A stretch of 7,172 nt of DNA from Gammaproteobacteria bacterium. Lineage in GTDB: Bacteria > Pseudomonadota > Gammaproteobacteria > QOAV01. This document shows positions 6,249 through 7,172 of this stretch, piece by piece. Where the stretch lies: positions 1-7,172 of the forward strand of contig JALXFQ010000123.1 in NCBI GenBank assembly GCA_027067235.1. Reading direction: 5' to 3'. Within the stretch, counting starts at the first letter, position 1. Every line of letters begins with the position of its first letter. The position numbers and the translations under genes are program-made. A model generated the notes under the pieces. It ran no database searches, had not been told where the DNA came from, and saw only the letters and a program-made list of their open reading frames with translations.

Positions 6249-6692
6249 TCAGCCCAGTTTCTCGCGGATTATTCTGGAAACAGCGCCCATGTCGGCGCGG
6301 CCCTGCAGTTTGGGCTTGAGCATGCCCATGACCCTGCCCATGTCCTTGATGGAGCTTGCGCCGGTGGCGCTGATGGCTTGGTCGATCAATTCGGCGATTG
6401 CGTCGTCGGACAGCGGCTCCGGCAGATAGGGCTGCAGCACATCCAGCGTCTGTTGTTCCTTGCTCGCAAGATCATCGCGACCGCCCTTGTTGAACTGCGC
6501 AATGGCGTCGCGGGACTGCTTCATCATCTTTTCCAGCACGGCCAGCGTCTGCGCGTCATCCAGTTCGATGCGTTCGTCCACTTCCTTGCGCTGAATGGCG
6601 GCTTTGGCCATGCGCAGGACTTCCAGCGTGTCCTTGTCCTTGGCGCGCATGGCGGCCTTCATGTCATCAGTGATTTTATTCTTGAGTGACAT
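6249..6692 (-). CDS. GatB/YqeY domain protein
   Basis: A 147-aa, mostly helical and highly charged soluble protein of the YqeY family, which corresponds to the tail domain of GatB, the amidotransferase subunit that makes Gln-tRNA or Asn-tRNA. Family features are the N-terminal LKNKITDDMKAAMRAKD, the central AIAQFNKGGRDDLASKE and the C-terminal MGRVMGMLKPKLQGRADM. Length is normal for the stand-alone form. Its biochemical role is not established; tRNA binding is assumed by analogy with GatB. The gene starts 13 bp after the rpsU stop, close enough for translational coupling, and has little of a ribosome binding site of its own. A gene of this family between rpsU and dnaG is common in proteobacteria, including Pseudomonas, but absent from the E. 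coli operon. Confidence 0.95.
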   Translation of the reverse strand: MSLKNKITDDMKAAMRAKDKDTLEVLRMAKAAIQRKEVDERIELDDAQTLAVLEKMMKQSRDAIAQFNKGGRDDLASKEQQTLDVLQPYLPEPLSDDAIAELIDQAISATGASSIKDMGRVMGMLKPKLQGRADMGAVSRIIREKLG

Positions 6693-6705
6693 GAAAGACG
6701 GACTA

Positions 6706-6921
6706 TCAGTATTTACGCGTGAAGCGGCGGGATTCGCGAGACATCTTTTTCAGTTCGCGTTTGCGCGCAGCGGCTTTCATGCGTTTGCGTACCGCGGTCG
6801 GCTTCTCGTAGAATTCGCGGCGCCGTGATTCGGAAAAGACACCGGCTTTTTCACAAGAGCGGCGGAAGCGGCGCAGCGCATAATCCAGCGGCTCATCGGG
6901 TTTGACCCTGACTAAAGGCAT
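6706..6921 (-). CDS. rpsU: 30S ribosomal protein S21
   Basis: A 71-aa, very basic protein with the S21 signature: MPLVRVKPDEPLDYALRRF at the start, RSCEKAGVFSESRRREFYEKP in the middle (residues 21-41) and an Arg/Lys-rich tail ending in TRKY. S21 binds the small subunit near the 3' end of 16S rRNA and helps initiation on mRNA. It is the first gene of the operon. GAGGT about 9 nt upstream of the ATG serves as ribosome binding site. A leader of about 62 nt with a stem-loop near its 5' end precedes it, so expression may be set by promoter strength and mRNA stability. The tail differs somewhat from E. coli S21, but the length is the same. Confidence 0.98.
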   Translation of the reverse strand: MPLVRVKPDEPLDYALRRFRRSCEKAGVFSESRRREFYEKPTAVRKRMKAAARKRELKKMSRESRRFTRKY

Positions 6922-6951
6922 AAAGGTTTTACCTCGTAAATCGTTGCAAAA

Positions 6952-6979
6952 TCAGGGCGCAACAGGCCCTGTTCCCTGA
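6952..6979 (-). repeat. Bulged stem-loop near the 5' end of the rpsU leader
   Basis: On the minus strand TCAGGG (6979-6974) pairs with CCCTGA (6957-6952), and AACAG (6973-6969) pairs with CTGTT (6965-6961). The loop is GGC and one side has a three-base bulge (GCG). The 11-bp stem is followed by TTTT and then GCAACG. It would start about 4-5 nt from the predicted transcript 5' end. It could protect the mRNA from 5'-end-dependent decay or act as a weak attenuator. The T run is too short for a strong terminator. Confidence 0.55.
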
Positions 6980-6989
6980 AAGACGCGCG

Positions 6990-7019
6990 ATTCTATATTT
7001 TTCGCGTCCCGAAGTACAA
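6990..7019 (-). promoter_or_regulatory. Putative promoter of the rpsU-yqeY-dnaG-rpoD operon
   Basis: On the minus strand, a -10 hexamer TAGAAT (6995-6990, 5 of 6) is preceded after 18 bp by TTGTAC (7019-7014, 3 of 6). CGCGCG follows the -10 box directly, a GC-rich discriminator as seen at promoters repressed by ppGpp, which fits a ribosomal protein operon. Transcription would start near 6983. An alternative -10 (TATAGA) overlaps two bases upstream. The promoter lies between the IS end at 7030 and rpsU, so it appears intact. Confidence 0.5.
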
Positions 7020-7025
7020 TGATAA

Positions 7026-7172
7026 TTAAGGAACCTCTGAAAAACCCCGTCCCATCCGGTAAAATACAGTAATCAGCGTGAAGCACCGTAACCACCAACC
7101 TGAAGACAAGGATCAAGCCATGGATCAGATCAGTTTTTCCGAAGCCGAATATGCCGCGAAGCGCAAGAAGAC
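7026..7172 (+). mobile_element. IS5-family insertion sequence, left end (continues beyond window)
   Basis: The terminal sequence GGAACCTCTGAAAAACCCC starts at 7030 and has the GG-start and length expected of an IS5-family inverted repeat. Just outside it is TTAA (7026-7029), fitting the YTAR-like four-base target duplications of IS5. A transposase start lies 90 bp inside. The right end and the second target copy are beyond the window, so exact boundaries and intactness cannot be confirmed. The element points away from rpsU. Confidence 0.75.
7120..7172 (+). CDS. IS5-family transposase, N-terminal fragment (continues beyond window)
   Basis: Only 17 codons and two bases are in the window. They read MDQISFSEAEYAAKRKK, followed by an AC that begins a Thr codon. 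This is the typical N-terminus of IS5-family DDE transposases and parallels LTFADSEFSSKRRQTRKE in the IS5 protein itself. AAGGA 8 nt upstream of the ATG is a suitable ribosome binding site. The catalytic DDE residues are outside the window, so activity cannot be judged. The IS end at 7030 in the expected place and orientation supports the call. Confidence 0.85.
   Translation, partial: MDQISFSEAEYAAKRKK

Noticed and set aside
7019..7047. A hybrid promoter facing rpsU, made from the IS end and the flanking TATCAT (7024-7019).
   Set aside because: A -10-like hexamer exists, but at 16-18 bp spacing the IS end offers only GGTTTT, GGGTTT or GGGGTT, which are poor -35 matches.
1..7172. CRISPR array, phage genes, toxin-antitoxin pair or defence system.
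   Set aside because: No regularly spaced direct repeats and no proteins of those classes were seen on either strand.

Overview
The window looks like a proteobacterial chromosome, most likely gammaproteobacterial. The main reason is a complete macromolecular-synthesis operon on the minus strand in the order rpsU, yqeY-type gene, dnaG, rpoD. The sigma-70 (611 aa), primase (584 aa) and S21 (71 aa) are close to their E. coli lengths. A membrane-anchored NapC/NirT cytochrome, a periplasmic class I cytochrome c and an FNR-type site suggest an organism that respires under low oxygen or anaerobically. Species cannot be told from the sequence.

Layout, left to right. Positions 1-536 (minus) hold the first 178 residues of an exported multihaem class I cytochrome c that runs off the left edge. 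It has its own upstream region (537-629) with a perfect FNR/ANR/DNR-type palindrome. Upstream on the same strand is a NapC/NirT quinol-oxidising cytochrome (630-1271) with five haem c motifs instead of the usual four. A non-coding divergent spacer of about 290 bp follows. Then comes a plus-strand SRAP-domain gene (YedK/HMCES family, 1566-2219), which protects abasic sites in DNA. A minus-strand tRNA with a CAU anticodon (2292-2368) sits just beyond the end of rpoD and appears to have its own promoter in the rpoD-tRNA spacer.

From 6921 down to 2524 the minus strand carries rpsU, yqeY-type, dnaG and rpoD, linking initiation of translation, replication and transcription in one unit. Apparent control points are a promoter with a GC-rich discriminator upstream of rpsU, a bulged hairpin near the mRNA 5' end, and an interrupted hairpin between dnaG and rpoD. 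At the right edge, the first 143 bp of an IS5-family element (transposase on the plus strand, truncated by the window) starts about 10 bp upstream of the putative rpsU -35 box.

Most of the window is ordinary core genome. The points worth a second look are the two-cytochrome module (fifth haem motif, FNR-type control), the regulatory structures in the operon spacers, and the IS insertion next to an essential operon. I saw no clear sign of a wholly new system.
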